Assembly (NCBI GenBank): GCA_026225235.1
Contig: JAMFSK010000100.1
Span: 1 to 64,000, forward strand
DNA length: 64,000 bases
Direction of reading: 5' to 3'
DNA from: Burkholderiales bacterium
GTDB taxonomy: Bacteria; Pseudomonadota; Gammaproteobacteria; Burkholderiales; Burkholderiaceae
The notes under the pieces are model-generated. The model was not told the DNA's origin. It did no database searches and saw only the letters and a list, made by a program, of their open reading frames with translations. Position 1 is the first letter of the stretch, and the number at the start of each line of letters is the position of its first letter. The translations under genes were made by a program, and so were the position numbers. Positions 47,604 through 56,222 of this stretch are shown piece by piece.

Positions 47604-48501
47604 CTCGACTCGCGCGGCCCGGGTTCAGAATCTCCTCGACGAAGTCGACAAAGGCGCGGGCTTTTGCGCTCGCCATCCTGCCCGTCGGGAATACAGCCCA
47701 CAGATCGACGCCGGGCAATGTCCAGTCAGTGAGCACGGCTCGCACGGCACCGCTGGCCAGTTCCGGCGTAAACATCCATTCCGAGGCAATCGCCAGGCCC
47801 ACGCTGGCGAGCACCGCTTCGCGTACGCCCTCGGCCGCCGTCACACGAACCCGCCCCGACACGGTGACGGATGCCTCCGCGCCCGCCTGTTTGAACGACC
47901 AGTGGGTTCCGCCACCGCCCTGCGTGTAGACAATGGCCTGATGCTCGGCGAGATCCGCCGGTGTCTGCGGCTCGCCCACGACGGCGAAGTAAGCGGGCGT
48001 TCCCAGCACCACCCGCCGAGAGTGTGCGATGTTGCGAGCGGTCATCGCCGAATCGCTCAGCACGCCCATTCGCAGCGAGACGTCGACACCTTCCTCGACC
48101 AAATCGATGTTCGCGTCGTTGAGTATGACGTCAATGCTTAACAATGGGTGGGCTGCAAGGAAACTCGCCAGATGCGGCATGATGTGCAACCGTGCGAAGG
48201 TCACGGCCGCCGAGACGCGCAGACGCCCGGACAGCCCCGAGCTCGACCCGCGCGCGGCGTCCTCGGCTTCGTCTGCTTCGTCGATGGCGCGTCGAGCATG
48301 CTCATAGAACGTTTGCCCCGCCTCGGTCGGCACCAGGCCACGCGTGGACCGGAGCAAGAGCCGCACACCGAGCCGTTCTTCAAGTTGCGCAATCGATTTA
48401 GACACCGCGGGCTGGCCGACTTCGAGCAGGCGCGCGGCCGCCGAAAAAGAGCCGGACTCAATCACACATACAAATGTTTCCATCGCACTGAGGCGATCCA
48501 C
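47593..48501 (-). CDS. LysR-family transcriptional regulator
   Basis: A 302-residue LysR protein. HTH at residues about 4-60 (METFVCVIESGSFSAAARLLEVGQPAVSKSIAQLEERLG across helices), then an effector domain with LRVSAAVTFARLHIMPHL and SWTLP-type C-terminal blocks, resembling the CrgA/aromatic-responsive group. GTG 48501 (MDRLSAMETF when initiated) follows AAGGAG by 8 bases; longer starts lack similarity. It is convergent with the second old yellow enzyme and divergent from cysS. Confidence 0.9.
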   Translation of the reverse strand: MDRLSAMETFVCVIESGSFSAAARLLEVGQPAVSKSIAQLEERLGVRLLLRSTRGLVPTEAGQTFYEHARRAIDEADEAEDAARGSSSGLSGRLRVSAAVTFARLHIMPHLASFLAAHPLLSIDVILNDANIDLVEEGVDVSLRMGVLSDSAMTARNIAHSRRVVLGTPAYFAVVGEPQTPADLAEHQAIVYTQGGGGTHWSFKQAGAEASVTVSGRVRVTAAEGVREAVLASVGLAIASEWMFTPELASGAVRAVLTDWTLPGVDLWAVFPTGRMASAKARAFVDFVEEILNPGRASRAEP

Positions 48502-48577
48502 GTCGGCTGCTCCTTGGCACGGGATGGCCGAAGGTGCCATCCAATTTGATAGCGCGCATTGTATGCCAGTGCAGCGG

Positions 48578-48606
48578 TTGACCACCGGCAACCCGCGCGT
48601 TAGGAT
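48578..48606 (+). promoter_or_regulatory. promoter of the cysS leader
   Basis: TTGACC at 48578-48583 and TAGGAT at 48601-48606, separated by exactly 17 bases. Transcription should begin at about 48612-48614, which is at or next to the leader ATG, so the leader may be translated from a nearly leaderless end. Confidence 0.65.
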
Positions 48607-48613
48607 CTGACAC

Positions 48614-48691
48614 ATGATTGCTTACGCCGCCTCCCGCCTCCGCGCCCTGCCCGCATGCTGTTGTAGCCTGCCCGGGAGAGCTTGCTTCTAG
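48614..48691 (+). CDS. putative cysteine leader peptide of cysS attenuator
   Basis: A 25-codon ORF starting MIAYAASRL, containing Ala-Cys-Cys-Cys-Ser (TGC TGT TGT at 48656-48664) and a fourth Cys two codons before the stop. Three consecutive Cys codons in a short ORF directly before a cysteinyl-tRNA synthetase, followed by a terminator, match the layout of ribosome-mediated attenuators. No good Shine-Dalgarno is needed if the transcript is leaderless; AGGATC is 9 bases upstream otherwise. No peptide product is implied to have a function: translation itself would be the signal. Confidence 0.6.
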   Translation: MIAYAASRLRALPACCCSLPGRACF

Positions 48692-48726
48692 CGCATCGAT
48701 CTGCGTCACGCTCAAAGTCTCTGCTG

Positions 48727-48762
48727 GCCACCCGTTACCCAACCGGTGGCTTTTTTGTTTTT
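48727..48762 (+). terminator. attenuator terminator before cysS
   Basis: GCCACC and GGTGGC pair (6 bp), a C-C mismatch follows, then GTT with AAC, loop ACCC; the run TTTTTTGTTTTT follows directly. It lies 27 bases before the cysS ATG and after the Cys-rich ORF. Confidence 0.8.
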
Positions 48763-48788
48763 GGCGACTCTCACTTTATGGAAATCTG

Positions 48789-50249
48789 ATGTCTCTCGCC
48801 TTGTACGACACCTGGTCGCGCACCCTGCGCCCGTTCACGCCGATACACCCCGACCACGTCGGCCTGTATTGCTGCGGCCCCACGGTGTACGACTATGCCC
48901 ATATCGGCAACCTGCGGACTTACGTGTTTGAAGACATCTTGAGGCGGGCGCTCGAACTCAACGGCTACATTGTGCGACACGTCGTCAACATCACCGACGT
49001 GGGCCATCTCGTGTCCGATGCCGACGAGGGCGAAGACAAGATGGAAAAGGGAAGTCGCCGCACCGGCGAGTCCGCGTGGCAGATTGCCGAACGCTACACG
49101 GCAGCGTTCCGCGCCGACTGGCGCGCGCTCAATCTGCTCGAGCCGTCGATCTGGTGCCGGGCAACTGACCACATCGGCGAACAGATCGCTTTTATCGACA
49201 CGCTGGAGCGTAAGGGCTACACCTACCAGACTGCGGATGGCGTCTACTTTGATACCAGCCGGCAGGATGACTATGGCTATCTTGCACGTCTCGACTCGTC
49301 AGGCCTGCAGGCGGGCAAGCGTGTCGCCGTGGGCGACAAGCGGCAAGCCACCGATTTCGCGCTGTGGAAATTGAGCCCGCCCGACTCACGGCGCCAGATG
49401 GAATGGGACAGTCCGTGGGGACGCGGCTTTCCCGGCTGGCATATCGAGTGCTCGGCGATGTCGGCCCAATACCTGAGCCCCTGGTTCGATATCCATTGCG
49501 GTGGTGAAGACCATATCGCAGTGCATCACAGCAATGAGATCGCCCAGACCCAGGCGTGCTACGGCACACGGCTCGCCAATTTCTGGATGCATGGCCATTT
49601 CCTGACGCTCGATACCGCAAAGATGGCTAAATCGAGCGGCGACTTCCTGCGCATACAGACCTTGATCGACCGTGGCATCGATCCGCTGGCCTATCGGTAT
49701 CTGTGCCTGACGGCGCACTATAGAAGCACGCTTCGGTTCACGTACGACGCCCTCGATGCCGCGCAAACCACGCTGGATCGCCTCCGCAAAGCGTACGCAA
49801 GTTGGGCGGTCGACGGCATGGCGGGTGCCGGTGCCGGTGCCGATGCCGATGCCGATGCCGATGCCGATGCCGATGCCGATGCCGATTTTGTGGCCCGCTT
49901 CAATGCCGAAGTCAATCAGGACTTGAACTTGCCACGTGCGCTTGCGGTGCTTTGGGACCTCGTCAAAAGCGATCTGCCCGAGGCCGTGCGACGCGCCACA
50001 GTTGACCGCTTCGATACGGTCCTTGGACTCGGGCTAGCCGACTGGCGACCGGATCGGGTCGAGATACCCGTGCCCATCAAGGTGCTGGCTGATCGGCGCC
50101 AGGAAGCGCGGATCGCCAAAGACTGGGCAGAGTCTGATCGTTTGCGAGAGGCGTTAAAAGCCGCGGGCTGGGGTGTGGAAGACCAGCCTCACGGTTATCG
50201 TCTTCACGAATACCCGGGAAAGACAGGTCCGCTCCCTCACGTGATGTGA
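48789..50249 (+). CDS. cysS: cysteinyl-tRNA synthetase with a hexanucleotide repeat
   Basis: A 486-residue class I synthetase charging tRNA-Cys. The HIGH-type motif is AHIGN (in [20 protein letters not shown]) with the zinc Cys just before; zinc-binding WHIECSAMS and [18 protein letters not shown] are intact; the KMSKS-type loop reads KMAKSSGDF, one residue different. In the linker after the catalytic core, bases 49824-49886 hold three GGTGCC and seven GATGCC units, encoding Gly-Ala and Asp-Ala repeats. The tail ([32 protein letters not shown]) is typical. Start ATG 48789 gives normal length. Confidence 0.95.
   Translation: MSLALYDTWSRTLRPFTPIHPDHVGLYCCGPTVYDYAHIGNLRTYVFEDILRRALELNGYIVRHVVNITDVGHLVSDADEGEDKMEKGSRRTGESAWQIAERYTAAFRADWRALNLLEPSIWCRATDHIGEQIAFIDTLERKGYTYQTADGVYFDTSRQDDYGYLARLDSSGLQAGKRVAVGDKRQATDFALWKLSPPDSRRQMEWDSPWGRGFPGWHIECSAMSAQYLSPWFDIHCGGEDHIAVHHSNEIAQTQACYGTRLANFWMHGHFLTLDTAKMAKSSGDFLRIQTLIDRGIDPLAYRYLCLTAHYRSTLRFTYDALDAAQTTLDRLRKAYASWAVDGMAGAGAGADADADADADADADADFVARFNAEVNQDLNLPRALAVLWDLVKSDLPEAVRRATVDRFDTVLGLGLADWRPDRVEIPVPIKVLADRRQEARIAKDWAESDRLREALKAAGWGVEDQPHGYRLHEYPGKTGPLPHVM
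49824..49886 (+). repeat. hexanucleotide microsatellite in cysS
   Basis: Three GGTGCC then seven GATGCC units and a partial eighth. Units of six bases keep frame, so copy-number changes alter the length of a flexible Gly-Ala/Asp-Ala linker without truncation. Confidence 0.95.
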
Positions 50250-50370
50250 CCGGCGCACACCAAGGTATAGATCGCAGGCGGAGCGATCGAGAGTACGCTG
50301 CCGTAACGCTTGAATCACGCGCCAATCGCAGCTACTCATCTCGCCACGCGACTCTACCTTGGAGACGCTC

Positions 50371-51261
50371 GTGAACACCACCGACAATCCGCCGAAACGC
50401 AACATCCTGATTACCGGCGCAACCGGTCAGGTCGGCCGCGCCGTTATCCGCACGCTTAAGGATGACGATTCGATCAAACTGATCGCAGCGGGCCGATCGG
50501 AGGAAAAGGCGGCGAAGCTCGGCGTCGCCTGGAGAAAACTGGACTACGACGAAGCATCGACGCTGAGCCCCGCGCTTCAGGATATTGACTCAGTCTTCAT
50601 GGCGACCGACTACACCGTGGGCATGCTTCGTCAGAGCAAGGCATTCATCAATGCGGCGAAACGCGCGGGTGTTCATCACATCGTTCATCTGGGTGCACCT
50701 GGCGACGACGACACCCATGTGGATCACTGGGGATGGCATCAGTTTGTCGAGCGGTATATCGAATGGAGCGGTTTCTCGTTTACCCATCTGCGTCCCGAGA
50801 TTTTTATGCAAAATCTGCTGGGGTATGGCGGAGCGAAGCCCATTGAAGAGGGGGTCATTCATCACTACGTCGGCGATGCGAAGATCTGCTGGGTTGATAT
50901 CGACGACATTGCAGCGGTGGCGGCTGAGTGCCTTCGAGAACCCGTCAAGCACAGCAGTCAGACGTACCGGCTGGGATATGACGCAAAAACCTACCATGAG
51001 GTAGCGACCATTCTTTCGTCGGTCACGCAGCAGCCCTTTCGATATGAGCCGCGGCCCGCGGCCGAGTTTCTCGAGAAAGTCCTCGCTGCGGGTGCCGACT
51101 ATGCGTACATGCAGTGCGCACACAATAACTACCAGAATTACGCGACGGGCAAGACCCCGGGCGCCGACTACACATTCGATAACTTCGAAACGATTACGGG
51201 CCACCCACCGACACGCTGGGAGGCCTTCGCCATTCGACACAAAGAAGCATTCCAGTACTAG
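50371..51261 (+). CDS. NmrA-like NAD(P)-dependent reductase/regulator, copy 1
   Basis: A 296-residue atypical short-chain dehydrogenase of the NmrA group. Rossmann loop ILITGATGQVGRAVIRTL; HIVHLGAPGDDDTHVDHWGWHQFVERYIEWSGFSFTHLRPEIFMQNLLGYGG, which is nearly identical in copy 2 except for scattered positions. It lacks the Tyr-x3-Lys catalytic pair, so it may sense the redox state or catalyse an NAD(P)H-linked step. Start is GTG 50371, with GGAG 6 bases upstream; TTG 50359 is less likely. Copy 2 lies 600 bases downstream. Confidence 0.88.
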   Translation: MNTTDNPPKRNILITGATGQVGRAVIRTLKDDDSIKLIAAGRSEEKAAKLGVAWRKLDYDEASTLSPALQDIDSVFMATDYTVGMLRQSKAFINAAKRAGVHHIVHLGAPGDDDTHVDHWGWHQFVERYIEWSGFSFTHLRPEIFMQNLLGYGGAKPIEEGVIHHYVGDAKICWVDIDDIAAVAAECLREPVKHSSQTYRLGYDAKTYHEVATILSSVTQQPFRYEPRPAAEFLEKVLAAGADYAYMQCAHNNYQNYATGKTPGADYTFDNFETITGHPPTRWEAFAIRHKEAFQY

Positions 51262-51271
51262 CGCGGCGTAT

Positions 51272-51568
51272 TCAGAGGCTGTTTCCAAACTCTCCGCGCG
51301 CGACACTGGAAGAGGCCAATAGGGAGCGTTCGATCTCTTCGATTTTCGCCAAAACCCTGACGCAGCTTTCGTAATACGACTGTCCATCAGGGGTCAGGTG
51401 CATTCGCCGCGTGGTTCGGTGAAGCAGACGTACCCCCAAGTACGACTCCAGGCTCTGGATGATATTCGTCACCGACGCCCGGGGCAGCTGCAGCGTATCA
51501 GCGGCCCGGCTAAAGCTGTTCGAGTCCACCACTCGCACAAATACTTGCATGGCCTGCAGCCGGTTCAT
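51272..51568 (-). pseudogene. truncated LysR regulator (DNA-binding domain only)
   Basis: A 98-residue ORF: full LysR winged helix (MQVFVRVVDSNSFSRAADTLQLPRASVTNIIQSLESYLG across helices, then RTTRRMHLTPDGQSYY) but the effector domain is missing; it ends GEFGNSL, 10 bases from the NmrA copy 1 stop. LysR genes are normally about 300 codons, so this is a fragment, probably truncated by the duplication that placed NmrA copy 1 there. It could still act as a DNA-binding domain protein if translated. Confidence 0.85.
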
Positions 51569-51872
51569 TCCGCGCCCCTTGGACAGTATGCAGATCGCAT
51601 ACGCATGAACTATGCATCGGAGATTGTTAACGTGCCTCGAATAACTCTGTATCGAAATGGCTGATTATCTGCCGACTAAAGATCCCTAAGATGCTTGCAT
51701 TGGAGTTCGCGGCGTGGCAGGAAACGCAGCAGTTGCAGCGAGCCTTGATCTTACCTTCGGTTTCCCCAATCGGGCGGCATCCGAGGCCAGTGCCCATCTA
51801 AAGGCCGCTCGCAGGTTCTTTCCCAAAGCTGGGGACCTGTAATCTCAATCAGTAATCCTCTTGGAGTTTGAA
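51569..51872. other. intergenic region between LysR fragment and NmrA copy 2
   Basis: About 300 bases, the classic divergent LysR-target control region. Contains the operator-like site at 51597-51615 and no recognisable gene. Confidence 0.5.
51597..51615. promoter_or_regulatory. LysR-type operator (GCAT-N11-ATGC)
   Basis: GCAT at 51597-51600 and ATGC at 51612-51615 with 11 bases between, fitting the T-N11-A pattern. Lies between the LysR fragment and NmrA copy 2. Confidence 0.5.
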
Positions 51873-52751
51873 ATGACAATCAGCAAGCGAAAGATTCTCG
51901 TGACGGGTGCGACCGGGCAAATCGGCGGCGAACTCATTCGCCTTCTTGAGCATGATGCCAACCTCGAAGTCGTTGCCGCGGCCCGCAGTCCGGAAAAGGC
52001 CAAAGGTCTTGGGGTTCCCGTGGTGTGGTTCGACTACGATCGCGAAGAAACGTATGCGCCGGCACTTCAGGGCGTAGACAGCATTTTTATGTTGACGGGC
52101 TACACCGTCGACATGCTCCGGCAAAGTTACGCGCTGATCAACGCGGCGAAGCGGGCTGGCGTGAAGCACATTGTTCACCTTGGCGCCCCGGGCCACGATG
52201 ACACCCGGGTCGCGCACTGGGCGTGGCATCAGCTCGTGGAACGTTACATCGAATGGTCGGGCTTCGCCTATACCCATTTGCGGCCTGAGTTGTTCATGCA
52301 GAACCTCCTGGGCTACGGAGGTTCCGAAGAAGAAGCCAACGGCACCATCCGTCACTATGTCGGCGACGCAAGCATCAGTTGGGTCGACATCAAGGACGTT
52401 GCCGCGGTCGCTGCCGTCACACTCCAGCATCCGGACGATCACGCGGGCAAAACCTATCACCTGGGCTACGACGCGAAGAGCTACCCCGAAATCGCCAACG
52501 TTCTCACGAAGGTCGTGGGCCAGAACTTTCGCTACGAATCGCGGCCGCCCAAAGAGTTTCTGGATGGGATGCTGGCAGCCGGCGCCGACGTCGCCTATAT
52601 GAGCTGCGTTTATCAGAACTGGATCGACTACGAAGCCAGGACGATTCCGTTCGCCGACACGGTCTATGACAACTTCTTCGCATTGACCGGCCGTCAACCC
52701 AAGACCTGGGCCGAGTTCGCCAAAGAGAACGCCGCCGCGTTCAAGTATTGA
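51873..52751 (+). CDS. NmrA-like NAD(P)-dependent reductase/regulator, copy 2
   Basis: A 292-residue paralogue of the gene at 50371, matching along its whole length: ILVTGATGQIGGELIRLLEH, HIVHLGAPGHDDTRVAHWAWHQLVERYIEWSGFAYTHLRPELFMQNLLGYGG and the same C-terminal end (AFKY against AFQY). ATG 51873 (MTISKRKILV) has TTGGAG about 8 bases upstream; an earlier start at 51861 adds four residues. It is followed after 32 bases by the hydrolase, so probably heads an operon. Confidence 0.88.
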   Translation: MTISKRKILVTGATGQIGGELIRLLEHDANLEVVAAARSPEKAKGLGVPVVWFDYDREETYAPALQGVDSIFMLTGYTVDMLRQSYALINAAKRAGVKHIVHLGAPGHDDTRVAHWAWHQLVERYIEWSGFAYTHLRPELFMQNLLGYGGSEEEANGTIRHYVGDASISWVDIKDVAAVAAVTLQHPDDHAGKTYHLGYDAKSYPEIANVLTKVVGQNFRYESRPPKEFLDGMLAAGADVAYMSCVYQNWIDYEARTIPFADTVYDNFFALTGRQPKTWAEFAKENAAAFKY

Positions 52752-52783
52752 ACTGAGCGCACCGACCAGCCCTAAGGAAAATC

Positions 52784-53794
52784 ATGACTTCGTACCAGTA
52801 TTTCGAGTCGGCGAACTTTCTGTTTCAGAAAGGCGGATCGCTGCCGGTCGCACGCCTCGCCTATCGAACAGTGGGCAAACTCAACGCCGCCAAAGACAAC
52901 GTGATTCTGATTCCCTCGTGGTATTCGGGCACGGATGACGAGAGCGAAGCGGTGTTGAGCGGTGCAGGTCGTGCGATTGACCCCAACGACCACTTCATCA
53001 TCTTTACCAACCTGCTGGGCGGGGGGCGATCCAGTTCGCCCTCCAACACGCCACCCCCGTTCGATCGGGCGCGCTTTCCGGAAGCCACCCTCTTCGACAA
53101 TGTTCGTCTTCAGCATGAGCTGCTCACGAAGACGTTCGGTATCGAAAAGATCAAGCTGGCGATGGGATGGTCGATGGGCGGTGCTCAGGCTTATCAGTGG
53201 GCGGTGCAATACCCCGACATGGTCGAGCGCCTTGCCACGATCGCCGGTTCCGCACGCACTGCCTCTTTCAACCGCGTGTTCCTGCTATCCATGAGACGTG
53301 CACTCGAACTCGATCCGGCTTTTGAGGGCGGATATTACGCACGGCCACCGGTCCAGGGCCTGAAAGCATTTGCATCGATCTACGCGGGTTGGGGCGTGTC
53401 GGAGGAGTTCTTCCGCTTGAAAACCTACGCTGCGTTCGGAGCCGACAATCACGAAGAATTCGTCAAGTTCTTCTGGGAGCCGCTCTTCCTGAAGCACGAT
53501 GCGAACGACCTGCTCGCACAACTCACGACTTGGGAAAATGCCGACATCAGCAACAACAGTCTGTACCAGAAGAACCTGGTTGCAGCGCTGTCCGCCATCA
53601 AGGCGCGAACCGTGGTTTTGCCGATAGAGACGGACCGCATTTTCCCGCCAGTCGACAACAAAGCGGAGGTCGAACACATCGCCGACGCCGAATGTGTCGT
53701 GGTCAAGTCGGCGTGGGGACACATGGGACCGCTGGAACCGGGCGCGCAAAAACAGATCGACGCATCACTGGCCAAGTTGCTCGCAGCTGCATGA
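52784..53794 (+). CDS. MetX-like alpha/beta hydrolase / acyltransferase
   Basis: A 336-residue alpha/beta-hydrolase-fold protein of the homoserine-acetyltransferase-like group. The nucleophile Ser130 is in LAMGWSMGGAQAYQ; the acid is probably Asp in VLPIETDRIFPPVDN and the base His in SAWGHMGPLEPG. The MetX signature FIIFTNLLGGGRSSSPSN is retained in altered form. The real acyltransferase has a longer N-terminus, and no methionine genes are near, so hydrolysis or acyl transfer in a different pathway is more likely. Probably co-transcribed with NmrA copy 2. Confidence 0.85.
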   Translation: MTSYQYFESANFLFQKGGSLPVARLAYRTVGKLNAAKDNVILIPSWYSGTDDESEAVLSGAGRAIDPNDHFIIFTNLLGGGRSSSPSNTPPPFDRARFPEATLFDNVRLQHELLTKTFGIEKIKLAMGWSMGGAQAYQWAVQYPDMVERLATIAGSARTASFNRVFLLSMRRALELDPAFEGGYYARPPVQGLKAFASIYAGWGVSEEFFRLKTYAAFGADNHEEFVKFFWEPLFLKHDANDLLAQLTTWENADISNNSLYQKNLVAALSAIKARTVVLPIETDRIFPPVDNKAEVEHIADAECVVVKSAWGHMGPLEPGAQKQIDASLAKLLAAA

Positions 53795-53942
53795 GACCGC
53801 ATTGAACCGTGACTGGTAGCTTGCCGATAGTCGCACTATTTGCGTCGGATATCGAATTAAATAAAACAAATTTCTGGCCGCCCGCTCTAAAGAGTATGTT
53901 CGATTGAAAGGTATAAGAAAGACAACAATTCAGGAGACAACG

Positions 53943-54938
53943 ATGACAGACGTGCAGGCAACGGAATGGAAGAAGGACAAGCAACCCGGTAACTATTCCG
54001 TGTTTGCACAGGGGCACGAGCAACTGCGGGCAATCAAAAAAAAGCTTCCGCTGCGCGTGCTGTCCTCCGCCGATTTCGCCCATTGGCAGCGCTATGGCTA
54101 TGTGATCGTGCGTAACGCCGTGCCGCCGGGAAACATCGCGCGTGCAGTCCGCTTTCTATGGGAATTCCAGGAGATGGACCCAGCCGATCCCTCGACATGG
54201 GACAAAACCGAACTGCGCCCGCATGAAATGAAGGAAATCACGGGCGCCGGCATGGTCGAGGCCTATCACCATCAGTCACTCTGGGACAACCGCCAGCATC
54301 CGCGCATTTATGATGCATTCGTCGACATCTGGGACGAGGAGGCGCTCTGGGTCACGATCGACCGCGCCAATCTCAATCCACCGAATGCGGGAAAGCGCAA
54401 GTTCGGCGGATTTATCCACTGGGATGCCGACACCACAGCCGATCCCTTGCCCGTCAATTGCCAGGGCGTGCTTGCGCTCTCGGACACCAGCGAGGACGGC
54501 GGAGGATTCCAATGCATTCCCGAGCTGTTCGAGCATCTCGATGCCTGGCGTAAGTCAGCCCCGAAAGATCGCAACCCTTGGCAGCCCGACCAGAAGGATG
54601 TGCCCTGGCCTATCCGATTCGTCCCGATGAAGGCAGGCGATCTGCTGATCTTCAATAGCTTGCTTGCGCACGGTATTCGCCCGAACACCTCGACCGACAA
54701 AGTGCGTGTTGCGCAATACATTTCGTTTGCGCCCTCGCAAGAAAGCCTGCCTCAGATGCGCGAGTGGCGGGTGAATTCGTGGCGACGGCGCGAACCGCCA
54801 TCGGGCATCGCGTTCCCTGGCGATCCGCGGGAATGGGAGAAAACCCGATACCCGCATGCCAAACTGAGTCCACTCGGCGAGAAAATTCTCGGCTCGAGGT
54901 CGTGGGCTTCGAACGAGCGTTTCGAGAGCGCCGACTGA
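53943..54938 (+). CDS. phytanoyl-CoA dioxygenase-family protein
   Basis: A 331-residue Fe(II)/2-oxoglutarate-dependent oxygenase. The iron ligands are visible: HWDAD at residues 159-163 (His159, Asp161) and His243 in NSLLAHGIRPN, with Arg255 (KVRVAQYISFAP) as a likely 2-oxoglutarate ligand. PhyH members hydroxylate fatty acyl, amino-acid or natural-product substrates. ATG 53943 (MTDVQATEWKK) follows CAGGAG; the gap of about 150 bases from the hydrolase leaves operon membership uncertain. The substrate is unknown. Confidence 0.88.
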   Translation: MTDVQATEWKKDKQPGNYSVFAQGHEQLRAIKKKLPLRVLSSADFAHWQRYGYVIVRNAVPPGNIARAVRFLWEFQEMDPADPSTWDKTELRPHEMKEITGAGMVEAYHHQSLWDNRQHPRIYDAFVDIWDEEALWVTIDRANLNPPNAGKRKFGGFIHWDADTTADPLPVNCQGVLALSDTSEDGGGFQCIPELFEHLDAWRKSAPKDRNPWQPDQKDVPWPIRFVPMKAGDLLIFNSLLAHGIRPNTSTDKVRVAQYISFAPSQESLPQMREWRVNSWRRREPPSGIAFPGDPREWEKTRYPHAKLSPLGEKILGSRSWASNERFESAD

Positions 54939-55138
54939 TGTTTGCAAGCGAGGGACGCTTAAAGGCGCCCCCGCGCCCAGGGCGATCGGAATACCGCCAG
55001 ACTTGTTACTCCCCCCGTTCGATTTCCCGCGCCAGACTATCTCCCATCGACAACGTGTGATGAGTGACAAGCAGCGAATGGAATCGCGCTTCAACAACGA
55101 GGTGCGGGAATTCAACTGAATTGGGGGATCAAGAAGCC

Positions 55139-55936
55139 ATGACTACGTCCATCGAGAACGAACGCAAAAGCGAACAGCCCGCGATGCAGGCCCCGCCTGT
55201 CGTGTCGCCACAGGACTGGGAGGCAGCTCGCGAGCAACTGCTCGTCAAGGAGAAGGTCCATACCCGCGCCCGCGACGCGCTGGCCGCCGAGCGCCGACGC
55301 ATGCCGTGGATGGCGGTAGAGAAGACGTATGCATTCGAGGGGCCTGCAGGCAAAGTCAGCCTGCTCGATCTGTTCGACGGCCGGCGGCAACTGATCGTCT
55401 ACCGCGCCTTCTTCGAACCGGGCGTCTTCGGCTGGCCCGATCAGGCCTGCCGGGGATGCTCGATGGTGGCCGACCAGGTTGCACACCTCTCCCACCTGAA
55501 TGCCCGTGACACCACGCTCGTCTTCATGTCTCGCGCGCCTCAGACGGACATCGCGCAGTTGAAAGCGAGGATGGGCTGGGAGATGCCGTGGTTCACCGTC
55601 ACAGACAGCTTCGACGCGGACTTCGGGGTGGGCGAGTGGCACGGCACGAACGTGTTCTACCGCGACGGCGATCGTGTGTTCCGCACCTACCTCATCAAAA
55701 GCCGTGGCGACGAGCAGATGGGGAGCACCTGGAACTACCTCGATATCACGCCGCTGGGACGGCAGGAGGTCTGGGAGAACTCACCCGAGGGTTATCCCCA
55801 GACCCCGCCCTACAAGTGGTGGAACTGGCACGACAGCTATGTGGCAGACGCCGCGCCTGACAAGAAGTGGGTTGAAGTTTCTGACGCCGGCGAGGCGGCG
55901 CTCAGAGACGGACCAGGGACTGACACACGAGCATGA
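55139..55936 (+). CDS. DUF899 (thioredoxin-like) protein
   Basis: A 265-residue protein of the DUF899 family, predicted thioredoxin-like. Conserved: YAFEGPAGKVSLLDLFDGRRQLIVYRAFF, then WPDQACRGCSMVADQVAHLSHLNARDTTLVFMSRAP, where Cys-x2-Cys (CRGC) sits in place of a redox active site, and VFRTYLIKSRGDEQMGSTWNYLDITPLGRQEVWE. ATG 55139 (MTTSIENERK) follows GGGGATCAAGAAG. Function is unknown; perhaps a peroxidase/reductase partner. It is 200 bases from the oxygenase. Confidence 0.88.
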   Translation: MTTSIENERKSEQPAMQAPPVVSPQDWEAAREQLLVKEKVHTRARDALAAERRRMPWMAVEKTYAFEGPAGKVSLLDLFDGRRQLIVYRAFFEPGVFGWPDQACRGCSMVADQVAHLSHLNARDTTLVFMSRAPQTDIAQLKARMGWEMPWFTVTDSFDADFGVGEWHGTNVFYRDGDRVFRTYLIKSRGDEQMGSTWNYLDITPLGRQEVWENSPEGYPQTPPYKWWNWHDSYVADAAPDKKWVEVSDAGEAALRDGPGTDTRA

Positions 55937-56117
55937 AACCCTGAACGGGCACGACGCCATGAGGCTTGAGGGTAGCGCTGTTTGACGACGCCGGAAACAG
56001 GCGTTGCACATGAAGGTCCGTAATCGTCTGTTCGTTACCACGCACACGCACATCGTCGCCCCTCCGTCGGGATACCCGTGCATAACGTCACACGCTCAGG
56101 TCATACTCTTCAGACTC

Positions 56118-56152
56118 CGCAAAATATGCGAGGCGCGCTCGCATATTTTGCG
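56118..56152. repeat. perfect 15-bp palindrome upstream of the NHL lipoprotein
   Basis: CGCAAAATATGCGAG, loop GCGCG, CTCGCATATTTTGCG: a perfect 15-bp inverted repeat in the 286-base gap between the DUF899 and lipoprotein genes, ending about 70 bases before the latter's ATG. It may be the terminator of the former (an AT-rich stem arm but no U-tract) or an operator. Confidence 0.7.
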
Positions 56153-56222
56153 TGAGTGTGGCGTGCCAATGCAGCGCGCAATACGGGCTACCTTCCTTCT
56201 TCGAACGGCAAAAAACTACAAA

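Noticed and set aside
55061..55120. Short ORF (MSDKQRMESRF) before the DUF899 gene
   Set aside because: Only about 20 codons; its frame continues backwards into unrelated sequence and no homologous product is recognised.
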